Part shown: one piece after another, positions 54,001 through 62,427 of the stretch
How the letters are laid out: each line of letters starts with the position of its first letter
How positions within the stretch are numbered: position 1 is the stretch's first letter
Assembly (NCBI RefSeq): GCF_000012945.1
Contig: NC_007511.1
Location: 806,001-870,000, forward strand
Length of the DNA stretch: 64,000 nucleotides
Direction: 5' to 3'
Source of the DNA: Burkholderia lata
GTDB taxonomy: Bacteria; Pseudomonadota; Gammaproteobacteria; Burkholderiales; Burkholderiaceae
The notes under the pieces: generated by a model
Databases searched by the model: none
The model's input: only the letters and a program-made list of their open reading frames with translations
Told to the model about the DNA's origin: nothing
Position numbers and translations under genes: made by a program

Positions 54001-57000
54001 GGTGGGCGCGGGCGGCAGCCTGGCGGCGACCGGCGCGGTGAACCTCGCCAACGCGGGCGCGGCGCTCGACCTGAGCACGGCGACCACTGCCCAGACGATC
54101 GGTGCGCTGTCGGGTGTCGCGGGGACGATCGTCAACATGGGCGGCAACGGGCTGACGCTGGGCGGGACCGCCAGCAGCACCTTCAGCGGCGTGATCGGCG
54201 GGGCGGGCAGCCTGACGCTGGCCGGCACCGGCACGCAGACGCTGACGGGCGTGAACGTCTATACGGGCGGCACGAACCTGAACAGCGGCGGCCTGGTGCT
54301 CGGCAACAGCGGTGCGCTCGGAGGCGGCGCGCTGAACGTCGGCGGCGCGGCGACGCTCGACACGAGCGCGAGCCTGTCGGTCAACAACGCAGTCAATCTC
54401 GGCACCGGCGCGACGCTGACACTTGGCGGCAGTAACGCGCTCACGTTGAACGGCGGCATTACCGGCGCGGGTGCCCTCGTGAAGAACGGCGCGGCGACGA
54501 CGACGCTGACGAGCGCGGCCAGCTACACGGGCGGCACGACGATCAACGCCGGCACGCTGGCGCTCGGTGCCGGCGGCCGCCTGTCGGCGACGGGCGCTGT
54601 GAACGTGGCCGGTGCGGGCGCGACCTTCGACCTGAGCGGCGCGTCGGGCGCGCAGACGATCGGCGCGCTGAGCGGTGTCGCCGGCTCCGCCGTGAACCTC
54701 GGCGCGAACGGCCTGACGCTGGGCGGGACCGCCAGCGGCAATTTCAGCGGCACGATCGGCGGCACCGGCGGCCTGACCGTCGCCGGCACGGGCACGCAAA
54801 CGCTGTCCGGCACGAACACGTACACGGGCGGCACGACGATCAACGGCGGCAGCACGCTGGCGCTCGGTGCGGGCGGTAGTCTCGCGTCGGGCAGTGCGGT
54901 GACGCTTGCCGGCACGGGCGCAACGTTCAACCTGAGCGGCGCATCGGGACCGCAGACGCTCGGCACGCTGTCCGGCGGCGCCGGCACGAACGTGACGCTC
55001 GGCGCGAATACGCTGACGCTGAACGGCAGCGGCAACAACACGTTCGGCGGTGCGATTGGTGGCACGGGCGGCATGACGTTCGCGGGCACCGGCACGCAAA
55101 CGCTGACGGGTGCGAACACGTACACGGGCGGCACGACCATCAACGGCGGCAGCACGCTGGCGCTCGGCGCGGGCGGCAGCCTGGCCGCAACGGGTGCAGT
55201 GGATCTCGCGGGCGCCGGCGCGACGTTCAACCTGAGCGGCGCATCGGGTCCGCGGACGATCGGCGCGTTGAACGGCATCGGCGGCACGAACGTGAACCTG
55301 GGGGCGAATGCGCTGACGTTGAACGGCAGCACCAACGGCACGTTCAGCGGCGTGATCGGCGGCACCGGTAGCGTGACGTTCGCGGGTACCGGCACGCAGA
55401 CGTTGAAGGGCGCAAATACGTACACGGGCGGCACGACCATCAACGGCGGCAGCACGCTGGCGCTCGGCGCGGGCGGCAGCCTCGCATCGGGCAGCGCGGT
55501 GAATCTGGCGGGCACGGGCGCGACGTTCAACCTGAGCGGCGCATCGGGCCCGCAGACGATCGGCACGCTGTCCGGTGGCACCGGCACGAACGTGACGCTC
55601 GGCGCGAATGCGCTCACGTTGAACGGTAGCGGCAATAACACGTTCGGCGGCGCGATCGGCGGGACGGGCGGCGTGACGTTCGCGGGCACCGGCACGCAGA
55701 CGCTGACGGGTGCGAACACCTACACGGGCGGCACGACCATCAACGGCGGCAGCACGCTGGCGCTCGGCGCGGGCGGCAGCCTCGCGTCGGGCAGCGCGGT
55801 GAATCTCGCCGGCACGGGGGCGACGCTCAACCTGAGCGGCGCGACGGGCGCACAGACGATTGGTGCGCTGAGCGGCAGCACCGGCACGAACGTGACGCTC
55901 GGCACGAATGCGCTCACGCTGAACGGCAGCGGCAACGGCACGTTCGGCGGCGCGATCGGTGGCGCGGGCGGCGTGACGTTCGCCGGCACCGGCACGCAGA
56001 CGCTGACGGGCGCGAACACCTACACGGGCGGCACGACGATCAACGGCGGCAGCACGCTGGCGCTCGGCGCGGGCGGCAGCCTCGCATCGACGGGCGCGGT
56101 GAATCTCGCGGGCGCGGGTGCGACGCTCGACGCGAGCGGGGCGACAGGCGCGCAGACGATCGGCACGTTGAACGGCGCGGCCGGCGCGACCGTCAATCTC
56201 GGCGCCAATGCGCTGACGTTGAACGGAAGCGGCAACGGCACGTTCGGCGGGACGATCGGCGGTGCAGGCGGCGTGACGATCGCCGGCACCGGTATCCAGA
56301 CGCTGACGGGCGCGAACACGTACACGGGCGGCACCACGATCGCGGCCGGCGGCGCGCTGCAACTCGGCAACGGCGGCACGTCGGGCAGCATCGCCGGCAA
56401 TGTCGTCGACAACGGCGCGCTGATCGTCAATCAATCCGGCAACGTGACGCTTGCAAGCGTGCTGTCCGGTGCGGGTTCGCTCACGCAGGCCGGCAGCGGG
56501 CAACTGACGTTGACGGGTACCAGCACGCTGAGCGGCCCGACCACGGTCAGCGCGGGCACGCTCGCCGTCAACGGGTCGCTCGGCCAGTCGACCGTGACCG
56601 TGCAGAACGGCGCGACGGTCACGGGCACCGGCACGATCGGCGGCCTCGTGGTGCAGGGCGGCGCGACGGCGGCCGCGTTGCAGCCAGGCGCGGCGCTGAA
56701 CGTGGGCGGCAACGTCACGTTCCAGCCGGGCTCGACGTTCCAGGTCGCGGCGTCGCCGCAGCAAAGCGGCAGCCTTGCGGCAAGCGGCACGGCGACGCTG
56801 AACGGCGGCGCCGTGCAGGTGCTCGCGAACCAGAGCGCCTACCAGCCGGGCACGACCTACACGATCGTGACCGCGGCGTCGGGCGTGCAGGGCGCGTTCA
56901 GCCAGGTGAATGCGAATTACGCGTTCCTGATGCCGACGCTCAGCTACGACCCGAATCACGTGTACCTGCGACTGGTCCAGAACGGCACGTCGCTGCCCGA

Positions 57001-58189
57001 CGTCGCGACGACGCCGAACCAGCGTGCGGTCGCCGCCGCGCTCGGCGGGCTCGGCGCCGGCAATCCGCTGTACGACGCAGTACTGACGACCGACGTGGCG
57101 ACCGCACGCCGTGCATACGGGCTGCTCGACGGTGAAATTCAGGCGAGCCTGAAGAGCATGCTGCTGCTCGACAGCCGCTATGTGCGCGACGCGGTGACGG
57201 ATCGCGTCCGCCAGGGCCTCGCGCCCGGATCGGGCCCGCTCGCCGCGCTGTCGTCGGGCGGCGCCGCCTTGTGCGGCGACAACACGGCCGGCGCGGCCGA
57301 CCCGACGCTGCCGCCGGAACGCCGGATCGGCTCGCGCGACGGCTGCTACGGCGGCACGCCTTACCAGCCGGTCGTCTGGGGGCAGGCGTTCGGCGGCCGC
57401 AGCCGGCTCACCGGCGACGGCAACGCGTCGACGATCAACCGCAGCATGACGGGCTTCATCGCCGGTGCCGACATGGCGCTCAACGACAAGTGGCGCGCAG
57501 GCCTGGCCGCGGGTGTCACGCACAGCTCGCTCGACAACGACCAGAGTTCGTCGGCGTCGGTGAACAGCTACTACCTGTCGCTGTACGGCGGCGCGCAGTA
57601 CGGCGCACTCGGCGTGCGCGGCGGCGCGTCGTACACGTGGTACCGGATCAACAGCGACCGTTCGCCGGGCTTCGCGGGCTTCTCCGATCACGATTCGGCC
57701 GGCTACGACGCGAATTCGGCGCAGGTGTTCGGCGAAGTCGGCTACGCGCTGCCGGTCGGGCCCGTGGCGATCGAACCGTTCGCGGGCCTCGCGTATGTGA
57801 ACCTGCATACCGACGGCTACACGGAAACCGGTGGCGCGGCCGCGCTGCGCGCCGGCGGCGAGACGACCCACGTCGGCTTCTCGACGCTCGGCTTGCGCGC
57901 GGCGTCGCAGCTCGGCTCGATCGCGAGCGGCACGTTCACCGCGCGCGGGACGGTCGGCTGGCGGCATGCGTTCGGCAACGTGAGTCCGTCGTCGTCGTTC
58001 ACGTTCGCGAATGGCGGCACGTCGTTCCAGGTATCGGGCGTGCCGATTGCTCGCGACAGCGCCGTGCTCGAGGCCGGCATCGACGCGAACATCACGAAGC
58101 GCCTGACGCTCGGCCTCACGTACAGCGGCCAGTACGGCAGCGGCGTGCGCGACAACGCGATTCTCGGCAACATCCTGTGGAAGTTCTGA
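51080..58189 (+). CDS. Very large repeat autotransporter (type Va), beta-helix adhesin-like
   Basis: A 2369-residue protein. A signal peptide (residues 1-36, ending PAYA) leads into a Gly/Asn/Thr-rich passenger. From about residue 410 to 1750 it consists of autotransporter-associated beta-strand (PATR) repeats, each with GxNTYTGGT and LxKxGxGTxTLSG-like cores. A linker with LLDGEIQASLKSMLLLDSRYVR precedes the C-terminal beta-barrel (about 2095-2369: WGQAFGGRSRLTGDGNAS, ending NAILGNILWKF with terminal Phe). Such barrels export the passenger to the cell surface. RBS AGGA at 51071. The size and near-identity of repeats suggest an adhesin or biofilm factor with variable length. No protease triad was seen. 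Confidence 0.93.
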   Translation: MNLARSKKAGEPFPKLLLPTGIFLALSGAGIVPAYATCSTAGTTVTCSGVANPLAPSYSNSANNIHATVNAGASVGVLLGVGGTAMSLTGNNTQLTNNGTIDPSALGTGLGVLSSGAVIGNSAASAGTTVINNGTMNGSTGVAISGVTGMALSVQNGTGGTSTINNTGTIGSNALVGATLAGADAPVVAAYGGATVNMTNSGTITGRVSLGSNGTPGAGNSFVNSGTINGSVSMGANSTNSFTAVTGSSVNTAGGTGGALNITVGPVTLGVAATGTVDGGAGGDNTLNLQQGAGANGTIAANNYINFNHLNVQSGSWTINGASTAQDATLSGGTAIINNNASLGTGTITGNGGALQAGTAGLNVSNNVTLNAGGLTVQGATGLTLSGTVSGGGALTKIDSGTLTLSGANNYTGGTNLNAGGIVVGNNASLGSGALNVNGSGTLDSSTNTTLNNTVNLATGTTLTVGGSNNLGLAGSINGNGGLVKNGAATLTLSGANTYTGDTTINSGTLALSAGGSLAATGTVNLTGAGATFDMSGASGTQTIGALAGSAGTNVNLGGNSLTLDGSGNATYAGSIGGTGGVTLAGTGTQTLSGTNTYTGGTNLNGGNLVVGSNTALGGGAVNVNGPATLDATTNVSLANGVNIATGTTLTLAGSTNLGLSGTVSGGGGLVKNGAATVTLSGANNYTGGTTLNAGGLVLGNDAALGTGALTVGGAATLDTNTNLSVNNAVNLATGSTLTLGGSNALTLNGGITGAGGLVKDGAATTTLTGANTYTGGTTINAGTVAISGGGSLAATGAVNLAGAGATLDVSAATHAQSIGALSGVAGSAVNLGGNGLTLGGTASGTFSGVIGGTGSVTLAGTGTQTLNGASTYSGGTNLNSGSSVVLGNNGALGSGTVNVAGTATLDTNTSVSVANAVNLANGSTLTLGGSNALALSGGISGAGGLVKNGPATTTLNGANTYTGGTTINAGTLAVGAGGSLAATGAVNLANAGAALDLSTATTAQTIGALSGVAGTIVNMGGNGLTLGGTASSTFSGVIGGAGSLTLAGTGTQTLTGVNVYTGGTNLNSGGLVLGNSGALGGGALNVGGAATLDTSASLSVNNAVNLGTGATLTLGGSNALTLNGGITGAGALVKNGAATTTLTSAASYTGGTTINAGTLALGAGGRLSATGAVNVAGAGATFDLSGASGAQTIGALSGVAGSAVNLGANGLTLGGTASGNFSGTIGGTGGLTVAGTGTQTLSGTNTYTGGTTINGGSTLALGAGGSLASGSAVTLAGTGATFNLSGASGPQTLGTLSGGAGTNVTLGANTLTLNGSGNNTFGGAIGGTGGMTFAGTGTQTLTGANTYTGGTTINGGSTLALGAGGSLAATGAVDLAGAGATFNLSGASGPRTIGALNGIGGTNVNLGANALTLNGSTNGTFSGVIGGTGSVTFAGTGTQTLKGANTYTGGTTINGGSTLALGAGGSLASGSAVNLAGTGATFNLSGASGPQTIGTLSGGTGTNVTLGANALTLNGSGNNTFGGAIGGTGGVTFAGTGTQTLTGANTYTGGTTINGGSTLALGAGGSLASGSAVNLAGTGATLNLSGATGAQTIGALSGSTGTNVTLGTNALTLNGSGNGTFGGAIGGAGGVTFAGTGTQTLTGANTYTGGTTINGGSTLALGAGGSLASTGAVNLAGAGATLDASGATGAQTIGTLNGAAGATVNLGANALTLNGSGNGTFGGTIGGAGGVTIAGTGIQTLTGANTYTGGTTIAAGGALQLGNGGTSGSIAGNVVDNGALIVNQSGNVTLASVLSGAGSLTQAGSGQLTLTGTSTLSGPTTVSAGTLAVNGSLGQSTVTVQNGATVTGTGTIGGLVVQGGATAAALQPGAALNVGGNVTFQPGSTFQVAASPQQSGSLAASGTATLNGGAVQVLANQSAYQPGTTYTIVTAASGVQGAFSQVNANYAFLMPTLSYDPNHVYLRLVQNGTSLPDVATTPNQRAVAAALGGLGAGNPLYDAVLTTDVATARRAYGLLDGEIQASLKSMLLLDSRYVRDAVTDRVRQGLAPGSGPLAALSSGGAALCGDNTAGAADPTLPPERRIGSRDGCYGGTPYQPVVWGQAFGGRSRLTGDGNASTINRSMTGFIAGADMALNDKWRAGLAAGVTHSSLDNDQSSSASVNSYYLSLYGGAQYGALGVRGGASYTWYRINSDRSPGFAGFSDHDSAGYDANSAQVFGEVGYALPVGPVAIEPFAGLAYVNLHTDGYTETGGAAALRAGGETTHVGFSTLGLRAASQLGSIASGTFTARGTVGWRHAFGNVSPSSSFTFANGGTSFQVSGVPIARDSAVLEAGIDANITKRLTLGLTYSGQYGSGVRDNAILGNILWKF
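52309..54822 (+). repeat. PATR repeat array, alternating 88- and about 98-residue unit types
   Basis: Two unit types alternate: type I (88 aa, GGTNLNAGGLVLGNNAALG and TLTLGGSNALTLNGG) and type II (about 97-100 aa, GGTTINAGTLALGAGGSLA and GTASGTFSGVIGGTGS). Boundaries fall near 52309, 52573, 52870, 53134, 53398, 53695, 53962, 54259 and 54523, giving the order I-II-I-I-II-I-II-I-II. Copies are diverged but clearly homologous at the DNA level. Confidence 0.8.
54823..56340 (+). repeat. Five near-identical tandem 300-bp units in the autotransporter passenger
   Basis: The segment CAACGGCGGCAGCACGCTGG recurs at exactly 54841, 55141, 55441, 55741 and 56041, so the period is 300 bp (100 residues) without any indel. 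Units share long identical blocks (TYTGGTTINGGSTLALGAGG in each). They are a late expansion of unit type II. Confidence 0.9.
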
Positions 58190-58208
58190 CCAGCGCCTGA
58201 CGTGCCCG

Positions 58209-58256
58209 CGCGATGCCATGCGGCGACGACAACGTCGCCTGGCATCGCGTCTTTTT
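58209..58256 (+). terminator. Rho-independent terminator after the autotransporter gene
   Basis: Outer stem CGCGATGCCA (58209-58218) with TGGCATCGCG (58240-58249) encloses an inner stem GGCGACG/CGTCGCC around ACAA. TCTTTTT follows immediately. It lies 19 bp after the stop codon. Confidence 0.9.
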
Positions 58257-58341
58257 CCTCGCTGCGCACGTCCCCCGTTCTGTCCTATCCTGTGGCAAAC
58301 ACGCGACGCGCCGCGCGTTGCGACCCGACACAGGAGCATCG

Positions 58342-60564
58342 ATGCCGAATCACGCTGAAGCCACGACGACCCAGGCGCCGCAAGTCGCGCCTGCTGCCCC
58401 GACCCCGACGTCGGGCCCTGCATTCATCGCCCCCGAAGCCGATCCGCAGGCCCTGGCGCGCAACAACCAGTACGTGCTGAAATCCGGCGATGCGTTCGTG
58501 GTCAGCGACGCGCTCGGCGACATCGGCGGCCATGACGACGGCCTGTTCGTCGACGACATGCGCGTGCTGTCGAAGTGGCGCCTGACCTTCGGCGGCCGCG
58601 CGCCGTCGCTGCTGTCGGGCGCGACGAGCGCCGACAACGCATCGTTCACCGCACACCTGACGAACCGCCCGCTGCCGCCGCTCGGGGGCCACGAAACGCC
58701 CGAGGGCGTGATCCACATCGAGCGGATGCGCGTGCTCGCGGGCGACGTGCTTTACGAAGCGCTGACGCTGACGAACTACGGCGCGAGCGAAGCCGAGGTG
58801 CCGCTGTCGCTGTCGTTCGCGGCCGATTTCAAGGACATGTTCGAAGTGCGCGGCACGCAGCGCCCGAAGCGTGGCACCGTGGTGGCGCCGCGCGTCGACG
58901 CGGGCGCGGTGCGGATGCGCTACGACGGCCTCGACAGCGTCGAGCGCAACGTGACCGTGCATTTTTCGCCGGCACCCGACGCGCTGTCGGTCGATCGTGC
59001 CGACTACACGCTGACGATCGCCGCGCAGGCCTGCGTGTCGATCTACCTGACCGTCGATGCGACGCTCGGCCCGGTGCACGCGCAAGGGCCGGGATGCGGC
59101 CGTGTCGCGCTGCGCACCGCGCTCGTCGGCGTGCACCGCGAGATGCGTGCGCGGCGCGAATCGATGGCGCGCGTGAACACCGGCAATCCGCTGTTCGACG
59201 CGTGGCTCGACCGCTCGCTCGCGGATCTCGGGTTGCTCACGACGCAGCTCGACACGGGGCCGTACCCGTATGCGGGCATTCCGTGGTTCTCGACGCCGTT
59301 CGGCCGCGACGCGGTGATCACGTCCTTGCAGATGCTGTGGCTGCAGCCGTCGCTCGCGCGCGGCGTGCTGCGCTTCCTGGCCGAGCACCAGGCGCGCGAG
59401 ACCTCCGCGTTCCGCGATGCGGAGCCCGGCAAGATCATGCACGAGTTCCGCCGCAGCGAGATGGCCGCGACGGGCGAGGTGCCGTTCGCGCTGTATTACG
59501 GCGGGGTCGATACGACGCCGCTGTTCATCGTGCTCGCGGGCGCGTATGTCGAACGCACCGGCGACGATGCGCTGATCGACGAGCTGTGGCCCGCGCTCGA
59601 GCGTGCCGCGCAATGGGTGATCGACAAGTGCGACCGCAATCCTTACGGACTGCTCGATTACCAGCGCACGTCGGAGCGCGGCCTCGCGAACCAGGGCTGG
59701 AAGGACAGCCACGATTCGGTGTTCCACGCGGACGGCCGCTTCCCGGACGGCCCGATCGCGCTCGTCGAAGTGCAGGCGTATGCGTGCGCGGCGCTCGATG
59801 CGATGTCGATGTGTTCGCACCGGCGCGGCCACGCGGCCGACGCGACACGCTATGCACTACGCGCGAAGACGCTGCGCGAGCAGGTCGATGCGCTGTTCTG
59901 GATGCCGGAAGGCGATTTCTACGGCATCGCGCTCGACGGTCATGGCGATCTGTGCCGCGTGTTCGCATCGAACGCGGGGCACCTGCTCGCGTTCGGGCTG
60001 CCCGACGCCGAGCGCGGCGCGGCGGTCGCCGGTGTGCTCGGCTCGACGCTGTTCCAGACGGGCTGGGGCATCCGCACGCTCGCGGCCGGCCAGCCGCGCT
60101 TCAACCCGATGGCGTATCACAACGGCTCGGTGTGGCCGCACGACAATGCGCTGATCGCGCGCGGGCTCGCGCGCTACGGCGACAAGACCGCCGCGGTGAA
60201 CCTGCTGCGCGCGCTGTTCGAGGCGGCGGTGAGCTTCGAGATGCGCCTGCCCGAGCTGTTCTGCGGGTTCCCGCGCCGGCGCGGCGAACCGCCGACCGCG
60301 TATCCAGTGGCTTGCCTGCCGCAGGCGTGGGCGGCCGGCGCGCCGTTCATGATGCTGCAGGCCTGCCTCGGCGTGAGCATCGACGCGTCGCGCCACGAGG
60401 TGCGCGTCGAGCGCCCGGCGCTGCCGGAAGGCGTCGACTGGCTGCGGATCGATGCGTTGCGCGTCGGTGACGAAACCGTGTCGCTCACGTTCCGCCGTGT
60501 CGACGGCCAGGTTGTCGCGTCGGCGGAGCAGCCGGGCCGCGTGAAGGTGGTCGCGGTGCTGTAG
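58342..60564 (+). CDS. Glycogen-debranching-type glycoside hydrolase (amylo-alpha-1,6-glucosidase family)
   Basis: A 740-residue protein. Residues about 35-250 match the GDE N-terminal bis domain (YVLKSGDAFVVSDALGDI, HDDGLFVDDMRVLSKWRL). Residues about 300-690 form an (alpha/alpha)6 barrel of the trehalase/glycogen-debrancher class, with GIPWFSTPFGRDAVITSLQ, LANQGWKDSHDSVFHADG (candidate acid residues) and YHNGSVWPHDNALIARGL. The family removes alpha-1,6 branches or acts on related alpha-glucans. CAGGAG precedes the ATG. It is monocistronic and ends with a hairpin. No glycogen operon genes are adjacent, so the substrate could also be another glucan or osmolyte. Confidence 0.88.
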   Translation: MPNHAEATTTQAPQVAPAAPTPTSGPAFIAPEADPQALARNNQYVLKSGDAFVVSDALGDIGGHDDGLFVDDMRVLSKWRLTFGGRAPSLLSGATSADNASFTAHLTNRPLPPLGGHETPEGVIHIERMRVLAGDVLYEALTLTNYGASEAEVPLSLSFAADFKDMFEVRGTQRPKRGTVVAPRVDAGAVRMRYDGLDSVERNVTVHFSPAPDALSVDRADYTLTIAAQACVSIYLTVDATLGPVHAQGPGCGRVALRTALVGVHREMRARRESMARVNTGNPLFDAWLDRSLADLGLLTTQLDTGPYPYAGIPWFSTPFGRDAVITSLQMLWLQPSLARGVLRFLAEHQARETSAFRDAEPGKIMHEFRRSEMAATGEVPFALYYGGVDTTPLFIVLAGAYVERTGDDALIDELWPALERAAQWVIDKCDRNPYGLLDYQRTSERGLANQGWKDSHDSVFHADGRFPDGPIALVEVQAYACAALDAMSMCSHRRGHAADATRYALRAKTLREQVDALFWMPEGDFYGIALDGHGDLCRVFASNAGHLLAFGLPDAERGAAVAGVLGSTLFQTGWGIRTLAAGQPRFNPMAYHNGSVWPHDNALIARGLARYGDKTAAVNLLRALFEAAVSFEMRLPELFCGFPRRRGEPPTAYPVACLPQAWAAGAPFMMLQACLGVSIDASRHEVRVERPALPEGVDWLRIDALRVGDETVSLTFRRVDGQVVASAEQPGRVKVVAVL

Positions 60565-60570
60565 CGCGGC

Positions 60571-60614
60571 GCTGCGCGAACGTTGCGCGATGTCGCGCCA
60601 CGTTCGCGCGCAGC
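60571..60614. terminator. Long GC hairpin after the debranching-enzyme gene
   Basis: GCTGC-GCGAACGT (60571-60583) pairs with ACGTTCGC-GCAGC (60600-60614) with a two-base bulge. An inner GCGCGA/TCGCGC pair extends the helix. No T-run follows, so it may be a terminator or transcript-end stabiliser. Confidence 0.5.
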
Positions 60615-60660
60615 GGCATAGAATCGTGACATGACCCTTGAACGATGGCGGAGGTAGACG

Positions 60661-60912
60661 ATGACGACCGACAACCGGCCCGACGACAGCGAGCACAAGC
60701 TCGAGAATCTGGAAGCGGCGGTCGACCACCTGCACAAGTCGATCGAATCGCAGAGCATCGCGGTCGGCGCGGCGAAGGGCATCCTGTTCAGCCTGATCGA
60801 AACGCTCGGCGCGCTGATCGGCGATCCCGACCTGCCCGAGCATGCGCGCTCGGGTTACGAGGCGCTGCGCGACAAGGCGAGCGAATTGCGCGGCGGGCTC
60901 GACCGGCATTGA
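60661..60912 (+). CDS. Small acidic helical protein of unknown function
   Basis: An 83-residue protein with a good GGAGG RBS ahead of the ATG. It is largely helical: HKLENLEAAVDHLHKSIESQ looks coiled-coil-like, and a central slightly hydrophobic segment (AVGAAKGILFSLIETLGALI) is followed by a charged tail. I do not recognise the family. It is preceded by its own leader with an unexplained hairpin and followed by the first set of 35-bp DnaA-box-like elements. Confidence 0.65.
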   Translation: MTTDNRPDDSEHKLENLEAAVDHLHKSIESQSIAVGAAKGILFSLIETLGALIGDPDLPEHARSGYEALRDKASELRGGLDRH

Positions 60913-61022
60913 TGGCTGGATGGCTCCGGCGCGTGCCGCACGGGCTGCGCCGGGGCTGCCCGATTCTGTAGATGAAGCACAAAACCCCGTGCGCTCAATG
61001 AGTTAGGTGGCCGGTGCGCAGG

Positions 61023-61057
61023 ATATCCACAAGCTTGCCAACACAATCTGTGGAGAA
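61023..61057 (+). repeat. 35-bp element copy 1 (inverted DnaA-box-like pair)
   Basis: Begins ATATCCACA and ends TGTGGAGAA around AGCTTGCCAACACAATC. Left end matches the DnaA box TTATCCACA in 8 of 9 bases; the right end is a weaker inverted match. Upstream context GAGTTAGGTGG is shared in degenerate form with other copies. Confidence 0.8.
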
Positions 61058-61185
61058 CCGTCCGGCCCCGAGCCGGGGGTGGCGCGGGCCGGACGAAAGC
61101 GCCGGCGGTGCCACAGGGTTGACCTTGCAAGGTCCATGTATTGAATCCCCTTTTGTATCAGGGTGTTACGCGCCGCATCGGAAGG

Positions 61186-61220
61186 ATATCCACAGGCTTG
61201 CCAACATATTCTGTGGACAA
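61186..61220 (+). repeat. 35-bp element copy 2 (inverted DnaA-box-like pair)
   Basis: ATATCCACA ... TGTGGACAA with the centre GGCTTGCCAACATATTC. Same length and orientation as all other copies. The right end read in reverse is TTGTCCACA, an 8 of 9 DnaA-box match. Confidence 0.8.
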
Positions 61221-61362
61221 CTCGCAATCGATTGCGTCGCGACAGTTGAGGATCGGGCCGCCTGAGGCCGGCTCGCGAAGCCCGTGAATACAAGGCTGCC
61301 CGATGTCTGTGTCCGCACGCTAATTCGTGCGCGATCAAGGGCTTAGGTCCCGGGTACCCAGG

Positions 61363-61397
61363 ATATCCACATCCTTGCCAACACTTTCTGTGGACAA
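61363..61397 (+). repeat. 35-bp element copy 3 (inverted DnaA-box-like pair)
   Basis: ATATCCACA ... TGTGGACAA with the centre TCCTTGCCAACACTTTC. It lies 11 bp beyond the penR stop. The upstream context GATCAAGGGCTTAGGTC is shared with copy 4 (GATCAACGACTTAGGTC), so the unit is longer than the core. Confidence 0.8.
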
Positions 61398-61408
61398 ACC
61401 GGGCCGGG

Positions 61409-62299
61409 TCATTCGGCCGGCGCCGTCGCGGCCGCTTCGGCCACGATCCAGTCGCGAAAGAGCGTCATTGCCGGCGTGAGCGGCTTCGACTTCAGCGAGG
61501 TGAGCCAGTAGCCGCCGGCACGCACGTCGATGTCGAGCGGCCGCGCGAGCAGGCCGAGCTGCAGTTCGCGCGCGAACATGCACGCCGGCGCGAGCGCGAC
61601 GCCCGCGCCCTGCATCGCAGCCTCGACCATCAACCGCGACGAATCGAATACGGGCCCGTTGACCGCCCACGGCGCAAGCTGCGCGGCATCGAACCAGCCG
61701 TGCCATTCGTCGATGCGGTACGAGCGCAGCAGCGTTTCGTTCGCGAGATCGGCTGGCTGCGAGAGGCGCCGCGCGATGTCCGGCGCGCACAGCGCGGTGA
61801 GTGGGGCGTCGAGCAGGCGCTCGTTGCGCGTGGTCGGCCAGTTGCCTTCCCCGAAGCGGATCGCGAAGTCGAGGCCCTCGGCGGCGAGGTCGACGACGTT
61901 GTTGTTGGTCCGCATCCGCAGCTCGACGAACGGGTGTGTATCGCCGAACTGCTTCAAGCGCGGCATTAGCCAGCCTATGGCAAAGGTGCCGACGACGCCG
62001 AGCGTCAGCACCTCGTGGAAGCGCCCGCCGTCGAACTGCTTGAGCACCGTCTCGATGCGGCTGAACGCGTCGCTCAGCACGGGCAGCAGCGCGCGCCCCT
62101 CGTCGGTGAGCCCGAGGCCGCGCGGCAGCCGCGTGAACAGCGTGCAGCCGAGCCGCTCCTCGAGCGAGCGCACCTGCTGGCTGACCGCGGCCTGGGTCAC
62201 GCTCAGCTCGAGGCCGGCGCGCGTGAAGTTCAGGTGACGCGCCGACGATTCGAACGCGCGCAGCGCATTGAGCGGAAGATGAGGACGGAGCTTAGTCAT
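61409..62299 (-). CDS. penR: LysR-family regulator of the beta-lactamase gene (PenR/AmpR type)
   Basis: A 296-residue LysR protein. The N-terminal wHTH is FTRAGLELSVTQAAVSQQVR with SLEERLGCTLFTRLPRGLGL. The effector domain has TFAIGWLMPRLKQFGDTHPF, the pattern of AmpR, which binds muropeptides. It is divergent from penB with 128 bp between starts, the AmpR-ampC-like arrangement. By analogy PenR activates penB when cell-wall fragments accumulate and represses it otherwise. The symbol follows the known Burkholderia pair. Confidence 0.93.
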   Translation of the reverse strand: MTKLRPHLPLNALRAFESSARHLNFTRAGLELSVTQAAVSQQVRSLEERLGCTLFTRLPRGLGLTDEGRALLPVLSDAFSRIETVLKQFDGGRFHEVLTLGVVGTFAIGWLMPRLKQFGDTHPFVELRMRTNNNVVDLAAEGLDFAIRFGEGNWPTTRNERLLDAPLTALCAPDIARRLSQPADLANETLLRSYRIDEWHGWFDAAQLAPWAVNGPVFDSSRLMVEAAMQGAGVALAPACMFARELQLGLLARPLDIDVRAGGYWLTSLKSKPLTPAMTLFRDWIVAEAAATAPAE

Positions 62300-62329
62300 A
62301 AGAAATTCTTTTGTCAGCGCTCAATTATC

Positions 62330-62346
62330 GTTGCTTGTCAGGCAAC
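62330..62346. promoter_or_regulatory. Candidate PenR operator in the penR-penB intergenic region
   Basis: GTTGC-ttgtcag-GCAAC has perfect 5-bp arms and a 7-base centre, close to the T-N11-A pattern of LysR sites. It lies about 30 bp before the penR start and 82 bp before the penB start. TTGTCAG occurs both in its centre and at 62311. Confidence 0.55.
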
Positions 62347-62427
62347 CGTAAAGTCCCGATAGTGCTGTCTCGCCGGCCGGGCGCGTTCAACACCATTTCG
62401 CTCACATTCCACCACGAGACAACCGAC

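Larger units (their letters stand above)
60913..61408. other. Gene-free spacer carrying three 35-bp DnaA-box-like elements
   Basis: A 496-bp stretch between the small protein gene and penR. Besides the three elements at 61023, 61186 and 61363 it shows only frames that run through the elements and have no RBS. I see no other gene or RNA. Confidence 0.6.

Noticed and set aside
52309..56430. Row of minus-strand frames of about 87-136 codons across the autotransporter
   Set aside because: They follow the repeat period exactly and are Pro/Val-rich reverse readings of the repeats.
50960..58423. A 2487-codon open frame on the minus strand antisense to the autotransporter
   Set aside because: It is an artefact of strong codon bias and repeats in the real gene; its translation is Arg/Ala/His-rich with no domain, and the plus strand has signal peptide, PATR repeats and barrel.
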